Both the position numbers and the translations under genes were made by a program. Below the pieces are notes generated by a model. It searched no databases. It worked only from the letters and a program-made list of their open reading frames with translations, and was not told where the DNA came from. From assembly GCF_000732725.1 (NCBI RefSeq), contig NZ_JPNB01000001.1, positions 1,798,001-1,862,000 on the forward strand: DNA of 64,000 nt, read 5' to 3'. This DNA is from Kineothrix alysoides (GTDB lineage Bacteria > Bacillota > Clostridia > Lachnospirales > Lachnospiraceae). This document shows positions 1 through 9,220 of the stretch, in pieces; position 1 is the stretch's first letter; the number at the start of each line of letters is the position of its first letter.

Positions 1-821
1 GAAAGCGGTGAGGACTTTCTCTCAACCGTACCCCTATCATAATATTTACCTGTCTTTTCTCCATAAATCTGCTCTGTTACCAACTCTGCCAGTCCCTTAG
101 CAGACACTTCAAGAGAGCCTGCTCTGTCCGCAAAAATCTTTTTTGCCACAAAGGTCAGGAAGCCGGGATACTTGGGCATGAAATTAGTTTCCATCATCAA
201 ACCCGGGTTAAAAGCATTAACTACTATTTTTGAATTATTATTGATAAGTCTTCTGCTCAACTCATAAGTAAAGTACAAATTACATAACTTAGAAAACGAG
301 TAGCGCCGCATATGATTTTTTTCCAGCTTATTATCAGGATGTGCCAATGCCAATGTACCCGGCCAGACAAGCTGTCTACCCGGCGGACAGTGCATATCGC
401 TGCTCACCATAACAATTCGGCCGGCGGGTTGCATCGAAGGAAGTAAAAGATGAACTAGTAAAAAATGTCCCAGATGGTTGGTTGCGAACACTGAATCATA
501 GCCATCCGCCGTTATTTCCATATTCCTTCCGGATATTCCCGCATTACAAATAAGAGCATATAGTGAAGGAAATTGCTGCTCCTTATATTTCTTTACAAAG
601 TCCCGGACAGAGGCAAGTGAAGATACATCGAGTTCCAGAATGTGAATATCTGAATTTCCGCTGTTTTCAATAACCTCCTGCTTTGCCCGTTCTGCCTTTG
701 CTTTATTCCGGCAGGCAAGTATCACCTGATATTCCATGGAGGCACTCGCAATCATTTTAGCGCTTGCCAGCCCCAAGCCTGAATTGGCTCCGGTAATGAT
801 GATTGTTTTTTTATTATTCAT
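1..821 (-). CDS. Short-chain dehydrogenase/reductase, 3' end outside window
   Basis: NAD(P)-dependent oxidoreductase of the classical SDR fold, closest in style to the protochlorophyllide reductase/retinol dehydrogenase-like group. The start codon at 819-821 follows a weak ribosome site, and the protein opens with the cofactor-binding TGANSGLG at about residues 10-17. CNAG (residues near 92-95) and the catalytic YSFSK (Y-x3-K) are present, followed by NPG after the active site. About 273 codons are visible with no stop, so the C-terminal end lies upstream of coordinate 1. Substrate cannot be read from sequence. The frameshifted flavin-binding gene lies just upstream on the same strand, so the two may have been co-transcribed. 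Confidence 0.9.
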   Translation of the reverse strand, partial: MNNKKTIIITGANSGLGLASAKMIASASMEYQVILACRNKAKAERAKQEVIENSGNSDIHILELDVSSLASVRDFVKKYKEQQFPSLYALICNAGISGRNMEITADGYDSVFATNHLGHFLLVHLLLPSMQPAGRIVMVSSDMHCPPGRQLVWPGTLALAHPDNKLEKNHMRRYSFSKLCNLYFTYELSRRLINNNSKIVVNAFNPGLMMETNFMPKYPGFLTFVAKKIFADRAGSLEVSAKGLAELVTEQIYGEKTGKYYDRGTVERKSSPL

Positions 822-865
822 TACAGTATACAATCCTCCCTTTTCATTCAATATGCATAAGTAAT

Positions 866-1260
866 TTACAAATCTTCCAATTCAACAGGCTCACCTGAAA
901 AATCGGATACAACAGCCTTCATTCTATCTATATAGAATACCGCAAGCTTTCCATCATTAACACTATATGTATTTTTCAAAAAAGAATTAGCTTCCAACAT
1001 TGCTTCTTTAACTTCAATCGCCTCATCTACAACGGCATTTCCCGTAATCCTTATCCATTTTCCTTTTACTATACCGGCTATCTCTATTTTAGGATTTCTG
1101 ATAAACTGTGCGTAAACCTTTTTGTCATTACTTGTTGCCAAATATATCTTTCCATTGTATTCTACCGTTGCACCAAAGGGCCGTACCCTTGGCTGGTCAT
1201 CTTCTACAGTAGCAAGATAATATGTCTTTGCCTCTTTTAAAAATCAACTACTTTACTCAT
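866..1260 (-). pseudogene. Pyridoxamine 5'-phosphate oxidase-like (PPOX) protein, frameshifted
   Basis: A small FMN-binding split-barrel protein of the PPOX family. An ATG at 1258-1260 preceded by AGGAGATTAATTAA starts MSKVVDF, then a stop appears at once. Adding one base to the T run beside 1239-1247 restores KEAKTYYLATVEDDQPRVRP, which reads on into the downstream frame (starting MATSNDKKVYAQF) to the stop at 866. The restored protein is about 131 residues, a normal length for this group. The lesion sits in a T5A4 homopolymer, so it could be a real -1 frameshift, a slippage-prone phase-variable site or a base-calling error. The enzyme would act in flavin- or F420-type redox chemistry. Confidence 0.8.
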
Positions 1261-1282
1261 TTTAATTAATCTCCTTCTGTAT

Positions 1283-1505
1283 TTAGCTGCATGCATGGGG
1301 ACCGGATATGGTCACGTTTTCACCTTTTCTCGCCTTGTACTGCTCGTCTTCCGGTATGGAAACCATATGTTTTCCTTTAGTATCGAAAACGGATAAGGTT
1401 CTTTGTCTTGTTCCTTAAGCTTTTCTATGAGACTATATCGAACAGTTCATAATTTCGATAGAGTTCGTCGGAGACAATTTCCATTTGGTGTGCATTCAGA
1501 CTCAT
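1283..1505 (-). pseudogene. Small decayed gene, family unknown
   Basis: An ATG at 1503-1505 opens MSLNAHQMEIVSDELYR and stops after about 26 codons. Two frame changes then link a lysine-rich middle (EKLKEQDKEPYPF) to a tail ending GENVTISGPHACS before the stop at 1283-1285. The pieces lie in order on one strand and look like one reading frame with two indels, giving a protein of about 70 residues. I do not recognise the family. It lies between the PPOX gene and the amidohydrolase, in a stretch where the PPOX neighbour is also broken. Confidence 0.4.
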
Positions 1506-1544
1506 ATTATCAAATCCTTTCTTATTTCTTTTACACTTTTCTAT

Positions 1545-2525
1545 TCACTTAATGTTTAACAACTTCTCCGCGTTCAGATGTGCAAATTTTTCTTTCTCTT
1601 CCTCAGATAAACTACTGTTTAAAATAAAGCTTTCTGCTTCTTTCGTTGAAACATATGGGTAATCTACAGAAAATAGAATCCGATCGATTCCTATGGTTTC
1701 TACACACATATCCAAAAGCGCCTGCGTAAACATACCACTTGGTGTAATGTACATATTTTCCTTCAGATAATCACTTGGTTTTTTCTTTAATCCGGTCATT
1801 TCCGCAGAAAAAGTGGAATCAAAACGATCAAAAAAATATGTTAAAGTTTCACCCCAGTGACCTAAAATCATTTGCAATTTCGGGAATCTGTCAAATGTTC
1901 CGGATAATACCATATGCAACATCTGTGTTCCAGCATCCACATGCCATCCATATCCACTTGTAGCCATACGGGTGCTTACCGCAGGGCTTAGGTTCCCCGC
2001 ATAACATTGCTCTTTTACTTGCGCAGGAGGAAATCCGGGGTGCAAATAAATTGGCACAACTAATTCTTCTGCCATTGCCAGGAAGGGGGCATAACATGAA
2101 TCATCCAAAAATTTTCCATCCGTACGACCACTAATTTGAGCTCCTGCAAAACCGAGTTGTGTTACGCATCGCTTCAATTCAGCCGCACATGCCTCAGGGA
2201 CTGCTGTTGGAATTGCTGCAAGGCCAACAAATCTATCAGGGTGCCTTTTGATGGCTTCTGCAAGATAATTATTTGCTTCTTCGCATACTTCTACGGCCTT
2301 ATCAGGTCCTACCATTTGTGCTGAAGTATTGGATAGTACCTGTACTGAAATGTGGTCCTCATCCATTGTTTTGATTCGCTCATTATCAAGATCAAATAAT
2401 AGTTCAAATGTTCTTCTATTACCAAATGCAGCAGCAAAGTCCGGTACCAATTTATTTAGATTGTCTTCACCTGCTTTACTTATTCCTGCATGGCCATAGT
2501 GTTCTTCCATTGTTATTATTCTCAT
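1545..2525 (-). CDS. Amidohydrolase family 2 metal-dependent hydrolase/decarboxylase
   Basis: TIM-barrel metalloenzyme of the ACMSD/gamma-resorcylate decarboxylase group (amidohydro_2). The 326-residue length is full for the family. E7-x-H9 at the N-terminus, H162 in LHPGF, H223 in GHWGE and D288 in SVDYP match the family's metal and catalytic positions. The group decarboxylates or hydrolyses aromatic or related acids in the cytoplasm; the substrate here is unknown. It is divergent from a TetR regulator, and the shared spacer holds paired palindromes over its promoter, so substrate-responsive repression is likely. Ribosome site AAAAGGAG precedes the ATG. Confidence 0.9.
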   Translation of the reverse strand: MRIITMEEHYGHAGISKAGEDNLNKLVPDFAAAFGNRRTFELLFDLDNERIKTMDEDHISVQVLSNTSAQMVGPDKAVEVCEEANNYLAEAIKRHPDRFVGLAAIPTAVPEACAAELKRCVTQLGFAGAQISGRTDGKFLDDSCYAPFLAMAEELVVPIYLHPGFPPAQVKEQCYAGNLSPAVSTRMATSGYGWHVDAGTQMLHMVLSGTFDRFPKLQMILGHWGETLTYFFDRFDSTFSAEMTGLKKKPSDYLKENMYITPSGMFTQALLDMCVETIGIDRILFSVDYPYVSTKEAESFILNSSLSEEEKEKFAHLNAEKLLNIK

Positions 2526-2555
2526 TTACTATGCTCCTTTTTATATATTCCTTTA

Positions 2556-2609
2556 ATTGACTCGGTGTCGATAATGTATATGATAGTATATAATCGACTC
2601 AGTGTCAAT
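2556..2609. promoter_or_regulatory. Paired TetR-type operators
   Basis: Two 17-bp imperfect palindromes, 2556-2572 and 2593-2609, share the form ATYGAC-N5-GTCRAT with centres 37 bp apart. The second overlaps the -35 box of the amidohydrolase promoter and the first lies just downstream of its -10 box. Size and symmetry fit a TetR-family dimer, and the gene for such a regulator starts 88 bp away. Confidence 0.75.
2580..2608 (-). promoter_or_regulatory. Sigma-A promoter of the amidohydrolase gene
   Basis: Reading on the minus strand, TTGACA (2603-2608) and TATCAT (2580-2585) are separated by 17 bp. The -35 box lies inside the distal operator palindrome, so a bound repressor would block polymerase. 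Confidence 0.7.
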
Positions 2610-2637
2610 ACATAATTCACCCCTTGTCACTTAAATA

Positions 2638-2681
2638 TTGAAAAATGATTTTTGTGTGATATAATAAGTACAATCACACAA
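2638..2681 (+). promoter_or_regulatory. Promoter of the TetR gene with overlapping 9-bp palindrome
   Basis: TTGAAA (2638-2643) and TATAAT (2660-2665) lie 16 bp apart. A perfect inverted repeat, TTGTGTGAT (2652-2660) and ATCACACAA (2673-2681), straddles the -10 box. It differs from the other two palindromes, so it may bind another protein or form a hairpin at the transcript start. Confidence 0.6.
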
Positions 2682-2696
2682 GAAAGGAAATGTCCA

Positions 2697-3329
2697 ATGG
2701 GAAATCAAAGAGCACGTTCGCAGGCCGAAATTAAAGACCGCCGCCAGGAAATTATTAATGCGTGTGATACTTTATATACTAACCTCGGATATGATGCCGT
2801 TAATTTAAAAGAAATATCAAAAATGACTTCAATTACTCGTACTGCTATTTACACATACTACAAAACAAAAGAGGAAATTTTTCTGGATATCCTAAAACAG
2901 GAATATTTAAACTGGCAGAATGAATTGGAACTCGGATTTGAAAAGATTAAAACCGGGAACAAAGAAGAGTATTGCCACTTTCTGACCGATTCTCTTGTGA
3001 AACAGGAAAAGCTATTAAAACTTTTATCTGAGCACTTTGACTCGATAGAAAATAATAGTTGTTCTGAAAAACTATGTGAATACAAAAAAAATATCCGGCC
3101 CTTATTCCTGACCCTGTCACAAGGAACAAAGAAAGTATTTCCAGATAGCAGTGATAGGGCAGCAGAACATTTCCGGTTATTCTTTTTTGCATCGATTGGA
3201 GCCCTATATGGTATGACTCATCCTACTGAAAAACAAATTGCAGCAATGCAAGCCACAAATTTCTACAAGAAACTAAATTTTCCGGAATTGTTTTATGAAC
3301 ACACGTTGTTAATCGCGAGAAATCTATAA
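2697..3329 (+). CDS. TetR/AcrR family transcriptional regulator
   Basis: DNA-binding repressor of 210 residues. An N-terminal TetR helix-turn-helix spans about residues 10-60, with the typical ending AIYTYYKTKEEIF, followed by a variable helical ligand-binding domain. I chose the ATG at 2697 because AAAGGAAA lies just upstream; an upstream in-frame ATG at 2652 falls inside the promoter region. It is divergently transcribed from the amidohydrolase gene and most likely controls it, and perhaps itself, through the palindromes between them. The effector is unknown but is plausibly the hydrolase substrate. Confidence 0.9.
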   Translation: MGNQRARSQAEIKDRRQEIINACDTLYTNLGYDAVNLKEISKMTSITRTAIYTYYKTKEEIFLDILKQEYLNWQNELELGFEKIKTGNKEEYCHFLTDSLVKQEKLLKLLSEHFDSIENNSCSEKLCEYKKNIRPLFLTLSQGTKKVFPDSSDRAAEHFRLFFFASIGALYGMTHPTEKQIAAMQATNFYKKLNFPELFYEHTLLIARNL

Positions 3330-3399
3330 ATGGAGTTAAATTGATGAAGATTGTAAACGTCTTGTGGCAGCAATAGAAATTGAATTATAGATTCATGGA

Positions 3400-3600
3400 A
3401 TGATTTTTCATATTTTATGCAAGCTGATACAGGATAATATTGATTTTAAATTTTTCAAGACACTATTTGATCCGATGCGCATGGAGCCTTTAGTTTATCT
3501 TGTCTCTAATGGGACTAAGAACATAAAAGAGATAGCAGAAAACGGCAATCCATCCCGCTATTTCGTGGAAAGAACCTGCAGAACTAAACAAAAAGGATAA
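3400..3600 (+). pseudogene. ArsR-type regulator fragment
   Basis: The 66-residue frame contains FKFFKTLFDPMRMEPLVYL and then SNGTKNIKEIAEN, which look like the first two helices of an ArsR winged-helix domain. The recognition helix and wing are missing and the frame runs into unrelated residues (NPSRYFVERTCRTK) before stopping. There is no ribosome site at the ATG. A separate tail, DEDCKRLVAAIEIEL, ends at about 3390 just upstream and may be another gene remnant. Both look like decayed coding debris rather than working genes. Confidence 0.55.
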
Positions 3601-3676
3601 ATCTTTACCTCTTACTCTTTGTAAGGGTAGAATAACGAGTGGCATGCTTTGCAAACCACTCTTATGTTTAAAACAA

Positions 3677-3702
3677 AGACTCCGTCTTGAACAGCGGAGT
3701 CT
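3677..3702 (-). terminator. Rho-independent terminator after the HD-GYP response-regulator gene
   Basis: AGACTCCG (3677-3684) pairs with CGGAGTCT (3695-3702). On the minus strand the stem is followed by TTTGTTTT, suitable for ending the two-component operon about 180 bp past its last stop codon. Apart from this hairpin and the ArsR debris, 3330-3885 holds nothing I can name. Confidence 0.6.
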
Positions 3703-3885
3703 ATTCTCAGAACAGAAAAATGCATATATGCACATGTATTAAGTAAAATTATTATTTAGGAATTATTTTTGATGAACGATATACAAATTAAACCGATACA
3801 TAGCTAGAAAATCCCCAGGGTTTTACTAAAATTGGGCATATCCGTCTCAACAAGCTGCTAACAGCCGGTCTGTTTTGCATCGTTC

Positions 3886-5439
3886 TTAAACGGTAATATC
3901 CTCATAATTATTAAAGAAGATATCCGCGAGCCTTCTGTCAAAATGCTGATCCTTATGCGATTCTATATATTCCAGAGCTTCTTTATGAGATGACGCTTCC
4001 TTATAAACTCTCTTATGGCACATAGCGTCATATACGTCGATAATCGCCAGCATTCTGCTTATTTCAGGTATCTCCTCTCCCTTAAGCCCTCTCGGATATC
4101 CCGTACCATCATATTTTTCATGGTGGCACAACGCTATTTCCGATGCCATATGCAGAATTTCCAGATTGGACTTCGATAACATTTCATATCCCATCTTTGT
4201 ATGTTCCTTAATAATATTGAATTCTTCCTCCGTAAGTTTGCCGGGCTTTTTTAAAATGGAATCCGGCAGCCCTATCTTTCCTATATCATGAAGGATACTG
4301 GCCAGCTTGACCTTTTCACATTCTGCGGACGGATAATCCAGAATTCTCGCGAAATTATACATCATTTCGGATACCCGGTCCACGTGCTCTCCGGTTTCAT
4401 CGAAATGCTTTTCGGCTATCCCTCCCAAAGTAACTATGATTTCCTTCTGTGCATTAAATATCATATTGTTCAGAAGGTAGTTATCCAGCGCCACAGAATA
4501 GTTAGAAAGAAAAAGCTTGATCAAATCAAAATTATAAAGTTCCTTGTCACCTTCAATAAAGATATAGTTGTTCGGTGCCTCATTTGAGTTATTCCTAATG
4601 ATAAACCCTTTTCCTACAAAAGTAATCTGAGAATTCTCATCTTCGGCCGTCAGCATCCACTGGTATATGGAAGAAAGCTCATCAATTTCCTTGATATTCC
4701 TGCCGATGTATCGAACATAGTTACCCGTAGCCGCCACAACGATGGGCGCATTGCTTTGCTCCATAGTCACAAATCCATTATGATTATATTCCTCGGTCTC
4801 CTCCCTGATATACATGATTCCTTCCGTCTCATAGTAAAACCCGGATAAATGGTTCAAAATACTGGTCAGAAAGTCTGAAAGCGTATTATGGGTAAAAAGG
4901 TTGGCACTTGTTTCAATAATCTTTTCCAGCCCTCTGCGGTATCTGTCCAGCCGGATAATATCGCGATAACCGCGCAGTGCCGTAAGCATGATCGTTTTAA
5001 GTCTGGCAACCGTAAGATCCGTCTTCAGACAATAATCGTTGATATCATAGTCCTTGATGACCGTTTCCTCCGGCGCTTCTCCCGGCTGCCCCGTGCGCAG
5101 GATAATACGTGTCATCTGGTTTCTCATTTCGTGTCTCAAATAGTTTATAATATGCAGTCCGGTACTATTCTTCTCCATGACCACATCCTGAAATAATACA
5201 GCAATATCCTTGTGCTGTTCGAAGGCTTTTATAGTCTCCGCCTCGCTGTATGCATCCAGGAATTCCAAAGTATGATTCTCGAACACAAAGTCTTTTAAGA
5301 TCATTTTGGTTACATTATGTACCTCCGGCTCATCGTCCGATATCAAAACCTTATAGCTGCCGTAAGTTTTTACATAATTTTCTTCCTTCTCATTCAAGAA
5401 ATCATAATCCAGCTCAATATTGTCCCATTCCTTTATCAT
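3886..5439 (-). CDS. Response regulator with REC, DUF3369 and HD-GYP domains
   Basis: Cytoplasmic regulator that probably degrades cyclic di-GMP when phosphorylated. A REC domain occupies about residues 28-150 (acidic DDE near residue 36; phospho-acceptor Asp in LFQDVVM). A central sensor segment of DUF3369 type covers about 160-320. An HD-GYP phosphodiesterase domain covers about 330-510, with HDIGKIGLPD, the HHEKYDGTGYP signature and DVYDAM all intact. The start overlaps the end of the kinase gene by 26 bp, indicating translational coupling and a cognate pair. The length of 517 residues is normal for this architecture. Confidence 0.92.
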   Translation of the reverse strand: MIKEWDNIELDYDFLNEKEENYVKTYGSYKVLISDDEPEVHNVTKMILKDFVFENHTLEFLDAYSEAETIKAFEQHKDIAVLFQDVVMEKNSTGLHIINYLRHEMRNQMTRIILRTGQPGEAPEETVIKDYDINDYCLKTDLTVARLKTIMLTALRGYRDIIRLDRYRRGLEKIIETSANLFTHNTLSDFLTSILNHLSGFYYETEGIMYIREETEEYNHNGFVTMEQSNAPIVVAATGNYVRYIGRNIKEIDELSSIYQWMLTAEDENSQITFVGKGFIIRNNSNEAPNNYIFIEGDKELYNFDLIKLFLSNYSVALDNYLLNNMIFNAQKEIIVTLGGIAEKHFDETGEHVDRVSEMMYNFARILDYPSAECEKVKLASILHDIGKIGLPDSILKKPGKLTEEEFNIIKEHTKMGYEMLSKSNLEILHMASEIALCHHEKYDGTGYPRGLKGEEIPEISRMLAIIDVYDAMCHKRVYKEASSHKEALEYIESHKDQHFDRRLADIFFNNYEDITV

Positions 5440-7909
5440 ATGTCTTTTCCTCCAAAACGACCGGCACTTTTATACAGAACAAAGTCCCCTTATTCAGCAT
5501 GCTTTCACACGTAATCTTTCCTCCTAATTGTGCGGTTACAATATTGTATACAATACTCAGGCCAAGTCCGCTGCCCCCTCCGCTCCTGTTTGTAGTAAAA
5601 AAGGGATTAAAAATCTTATCCAAATTTTCCTTTTTGATTCCTTTCCCGTTATCCGAATACTGCATCGTAATATCATGTTCATCAGCCCAAACGGCAATTT
5701 TAATTATGCCCTCCTTATCAGAAAATGCATGAATAATGGAATTCATAATCAGATTTGTAAATATTTGGGAATATGCACCGGGGTAACTATTTACCCAAAG
5801 TGCTTCATCGCATTCAATATCAATCTGTATTCCGGTATTTTTATACTCATGCTTGAGGTTGATTAAAAGGTTGTTCAAAAATTCGTTAAAATTAAAGTTT
5901 ACCTTTTGCTCGTTGCTTTGATTTACCGCCATCTGTTTAAAGCTTTTCACTAATTCGGCGGCTCTTTTCAAATTATTATTCAGTATGAACGAGGTCTCGC
6001 TCATACTGTCAATATATTTAATAAACTCACCTTTTGTCATTTGCCCTTCCAGAAGCAGCTTCTGTCCGTGCTTATTCGTCTCTTCCATATAGGAGGCTGC
6101 GGATACCGCCACTCCGAGAGGCGTATTTATTTCATGGGCTACACCCGAAACAAGGCTTCCGAGAGAGGCAAACTTCTCCATCTCAATGATTTCCTTCATT
6201 GCTCTGTTTAACTCTGATGTTTTTTCCTCTACAAGCTCCTGCAGCCTTTCCGTTTCTTTTTCATGAAGATATTTGATTTCCTTTTGTGCCTTGTCCAGCT
6301 CAGTTATGTCCGTTGTACTGCCCAGAATTCTAAGTAAGTCGCCGTCTTCACTCAATAACGGAATGAAATCTATGATGTAAACCCTCTGGTTTCTGTCTTT
6401 ATCGAAAAAACGATGTCGGAAGGAAACATGCTCCTTACTTTCTTTTATCTGTTCAAATATTTTTTCAAAATAATCTATCTCTTGCTGTTCTCTAAACAAT
6501 GCTCTAAAATGCTTGCCTATAATGTTCTCTCTATCCAATCCCAGTACCGATTCAAAAACATTATTTACCGACAATATACTTCCGTCGGACGCTATACTGA
6601 AAATAGCGTTGCCTACATTTTCAATCAGCGTCCTGTATTCTTCTTCATTTCGTTTTATTTTATCAATATATTCCCTCAGCTTGTCCGACATCTTGTTAAA
6701 TGCCGCCAGCAATTCGGAGCTTTCCTTTATCACTGTTCTTTTGTTTTGGATATATATTCCGTATTTGCCCTCCGCTATTTCGGAAGCCCCCTTAATACTT
6801 TTGGTAATAGGGACGATGACCGAATTGATAAGCAGAATCCCTGCAATACTTCCTATGATGGTTATTAACAATCCGAGTATGACAAGAGAAGTCTGGTTTG
6901 ACTTCATGTTTCCCATCAGTTCCGTTTCCGGAAGGAGTATTACAACTTTCCAATCGAGGCTTCCCAACTCCTTTACTTGGGATACATGCATAAAGTTAAC
7001 CTCGCCGTTTATTTCTTTCCGGACAACTTCATCCGGCAATGTATGAAGTGCTCCAAAATATTCAGCACTTTCTCTGATAGCCGCCAGATTGCTCTCCGTC
7101 GCATTTATGAGGTCCACAGATTCAGCACCCGCCTCAGTCTCGCGGATATCTTCCACCGACTGCGCGATAAGCTTCCAATCCTTGTCGACAATATAAACAA
7201 TGCCTTCACTATCGGAAAATTGGCTTTCCAAATAATCATTCAAACTATCTAAGGAGACATCGTAGCACATAGCCCCGGTAAAATCTCCGGCTTCGTCATA
7301 AACACGAACCAGTGCAGAAATGGTTGCCCTTTTTTTCTCATCGTAGTTCGTATAAACATCGGACCATTTCTCTTGTGTTGAGGCCTTGGTTTGCGTATAC
7401 CAAGGGCGTTGCTTGAGGTCATATTCGTCAAATATGGAAATCTCATCGGAATATGTATCCGTTCCCTCATATATGACAAGCCTATCATCTGTACGCTTAT
7501 CCTTCAGCATAAGATTATAGCTTTGGTCGCTGTTTAACCTGATACCCACATAATTTCCGTTCTCATCCCCATAAGATATTGCCGATATCTGAGGCAAGGA
7601 AAAATCCAGAGTATTGTAAATGCCCATTTCGTACTCTTGAATTTCTTCTAAATCCTCCTGCCCGAAAAGCTTTTCCCGGGATATATATGAGGCTGATAAT
7701 TCCGCCAGCATATAGGGGTTCTGGAGCAAGGTCTTTATCTTATTTTCTATCATCATACTCATGATCTGGGTAAAACTCTCCCCTTGCTTTTCCGCTAACC
7801 TATCATAATCGTAATTCCAAAGAATTGCGAAAGTGCACACTACAACCAGTACTATTACAGTGAAAGGAACTAATATTGCCTGTCGTAAGCTGAGCTTCTT
7901 TTTTCCCAT
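5414..7909 (-). CDS. Membrane sensor histidine kinase (Cache-HAMP-PAS-HisKA-HATPase)
   Basis: Membrane receptor kinase of 831 residues. TM1 is at about 11-32, then an extracellular Cache-type sensor to about 340, TM2 at about 345-372, HAMP, a PAS domain near 440-560, and a coiled coil before the HisKA box. The phospho-acceptor His lies in GVAHEINTPLG, near residue 593. The ATPase has an N box (NLIMNSIIHAF), DNGKGI and GSGLGLSIV. I start it at 7909, where AGGAGG precedes the ATG; a frame extending to 7969 would begin almost at the predicted transcription start. It phosphorylates the HD-GYP regulator encoded next, linking an external ligand to cyclic di-GMP turnover. Confidence 0.93.
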   Translation of the reverse strand: MGKKKLSLRQAILVPFTVIVLVVVCTFAILWNYDYDRLAEKQGESFTQIMSMMIENKIKTLLQNPYMLAELSASYISREKLFGQEDLEEIQEYEMGIYNTLDFSLPQISAISYGDENGNYVGIRLNSDQSYNLMLKDKRTDDRLVIYEGTDTYSDEISIFDEYDLKQRPWYTQTKASTQEKWSDVYTNYDEKKRATISALVRVYDEAGDFTGAMCYDVSLDSLNDYLESQFSDSEGIVYIVDKDWKLIAQSVEDIRETEAGAESVDLINATESNLAAIRESAEYFGALHTLPDEVVRKEINGEVNFMHVSQVKELGSLDWKVVILLPETELMGNMKSNQTSLVILGLLITIIGSIAGILLINSVIVPITKSIKGASEIAEGKYGIYIQNKRTVIKESSELLAAFNKMSDKLREYIDKIKRNEEEYRTLIENVGNAIFSIASDGSILSVNNVFESVLGLDRENIIGKHFRALFREQQEIDYFEKIFEQIKESKEHVSFRHRFFDKDRNQRVYIIDFIPLLSEDGDLLRILGSTTDITELDKAQKEIKYLHEKETERLQELVEEKTSELNRAMKEIIEMEKFASLGSLVSGVAHEINTPLGVAVSAASYMEETNKHGQKLLLEGQMTKGEFIKYIDSMSETSFILNNNLKRAAELVKSFKQMAVNQSNEQKVNFNFNEFLNNLLINLKHEYKNTGIQIDIECDEALWVNSYPGAYSQIFTNLIMNSIIHAFSDKEGIIKIAVWADEHDITMQYSDNGKGIKKENLDKIFNPFFTTNRSGGGSGLGLSIVYNIVTAQLGGKITCESMLNKGTLFCIKVPVVLEEKTYDKGMGQY

Positions 7910-7979
7910 ATATCCTCCTGACACGCGTAAAAGTGCAAATAGAGAGGTTTCTCTGACGGTAGTTGCCATAATTTATATC

Positions 7980-8009
7980 ATTATACCAGAAATAATACAC
8001 TTTTCACAA
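7980..8009 (-). promoter_or_regulatory. Promoter of the kinase/HD-GYP operon
   Basis: Minus-strand TTGTGA (8004-8009) and TATAAT (7980-7985) are separated by 18 bp. Transcription would begin near 7972, leaving a 5' leader of about 60 nt before the ATG at 7909. The rest of 8010-8238 shows no gene. Confidence 0.6.
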
Positions 8010-8238
8010 GAAGTTGTTCAATAATTCTTGCTATTATGGCAAATAAGATAGAAAAAAGATACACAAAAACAAAAGTGTGTGCCAAAAAGAACAAATGAAT
8101 CACCAATGGTCTGCAGAACACGATATTGACCCGGAACTTTTTATAACCAGGCCGCTACACTGAGAAAAAACGCCTGCTGTGAAATTTCGTTTTCTATCGG
8201 AAAGCATAAATTCTCGCTGGCTCCCGTATATGAACAAC

Positions 8239-8264
8239 AAAACCCCCAGCGTACTGAGGGTTTT
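8239..8264 (-). terminator. Terminator downstream of nitroreductase gene
   Basis: AAAACCC (8239-8245) pairs with GGGTTTT (8258-8264), with an inner CAG/CTG helix and a CGTA loop. On the minus strand a TTTTGTTGTT tract follows. It sits 60 bp past the nitroreductase stop and could also act weakly on the other strand. Confidence 0.75.
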
Positions 8265-8326
8265 AGTCAAGTTTTGTATCTGAATATCAAAATCTCAGAG
8301 AACATCCTTCTCCTATCTGTTATTAT

Positions 8327-9034
8327 TTATTCTAAATGAAAGATACCTCCATTTCCAAATTCAAACTTCCCTTTTGCTTCTATCTCGAAATGTTTCTTTG
8401 CGATTCCTAAATCAACCATATCCATTGAATAGTCATCCGCAATTTGAGCGCATAAAACATTGTTCTCATACTCAAACATTACTTTTTGTGTGTTTTTAGC
8501 ACTTGGAGCAAATAGCACAGCTTTCATTCCGTTTTGTACCCATTGAGGCAAAGGTTGATCGCTTATGATTCGTTCTTCCATCCTCTTTACTTTTCTATGT
8601 GTGGCTGACCGCACTATTTTTTCTTTTTGTGAAGGGGCTTCCACTTTACCTACTACTATAACACAAACCAATTCTTCCCCATTATCAACAGGTAATTCAT
8701 CCTTATCAAAGGAGCCTCCGACCCAGCATGTTCCTAGACCTAAATCAGTTATAGCAAGAACTAAATCTTCTCCATAATATCCAATCTTTTCCTTCAAGTC
8801 TTTGTCGCCTTTCTTGCCTTTCATCAATATAAGGGAACGTACATTGGTAAATAGCCCATAGCTTTTTCTTAGCTTCTCAAAAGCACCGCTTCCATCCTCC
8901 ATGAATGCCATTGTTAAACCGGATGCTTCATTTAACTGATGAACAAAACAAATAATATTTTCTTTTTCCTGGCTTGTAATCGGCTCCTTTTCAAACTTTC
9001 TCCGTGAAACTCTGTTTTCTATTGAACTGCGCAT
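8327..9034 (-). CDS. Putative nitroreductase family protein
   Basis: FMN-dependent oxidoreductase of about 235 residues. The N-terminal SRRKFEKEPI matches the FMN phosphate-contact segment of nitroreductases (usually RRSxRxF). GLGTCWVGGSF near residues 118-128 is a typical nitroreductase core motif. The overall arrangement suggests the TM1586-like group, in which two half-domains form one chain. The likely role is NAD(P)H-dependent reduction of nitro compounds, quinones or flavins in the cytoplasm. A terminator follows at 8239-8264. An ArsR-type regulator is encoded upstream on the same strand and may control it. Confidence 0.85.
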   Translation of the reverse strand: MRSSIENRVSRRKFEKEPITSQEKENIICFVHQLNEASGLTMAFMEDGSGAFEKLRKSYGLFTNVRSLILMKGKKGDKDLKEKIGYYGEDLVLAITDLGLGTCWVGGSFDKDELPVDNGEELVCVIVVGKVEAPSQKEKIVRSATHRKVKRMEERIISDQPLPQWVQNGMKAVLFAPSAKNTQKVMFEYENNVLCAQIADDYSMDMVDLGIAKKHFEIEAKGKFEFGNGGIFHLE

Positions 9035-9220
9035 GAAATTACCTCCCGTTATTCCTATATATTTTTCTTAATATTGGCCTTTATCTCCATTCAATCTCAG
9101 CTTTTTCCGTGGACCGTCCGCATATATTTATCATCACTATGTGAATTTTTTCTTTCTCTATCTATAGACGGACATAGTAAATTGCAATTAATACTGTCTG
9201 TTAATAAATATGTTTTAATT

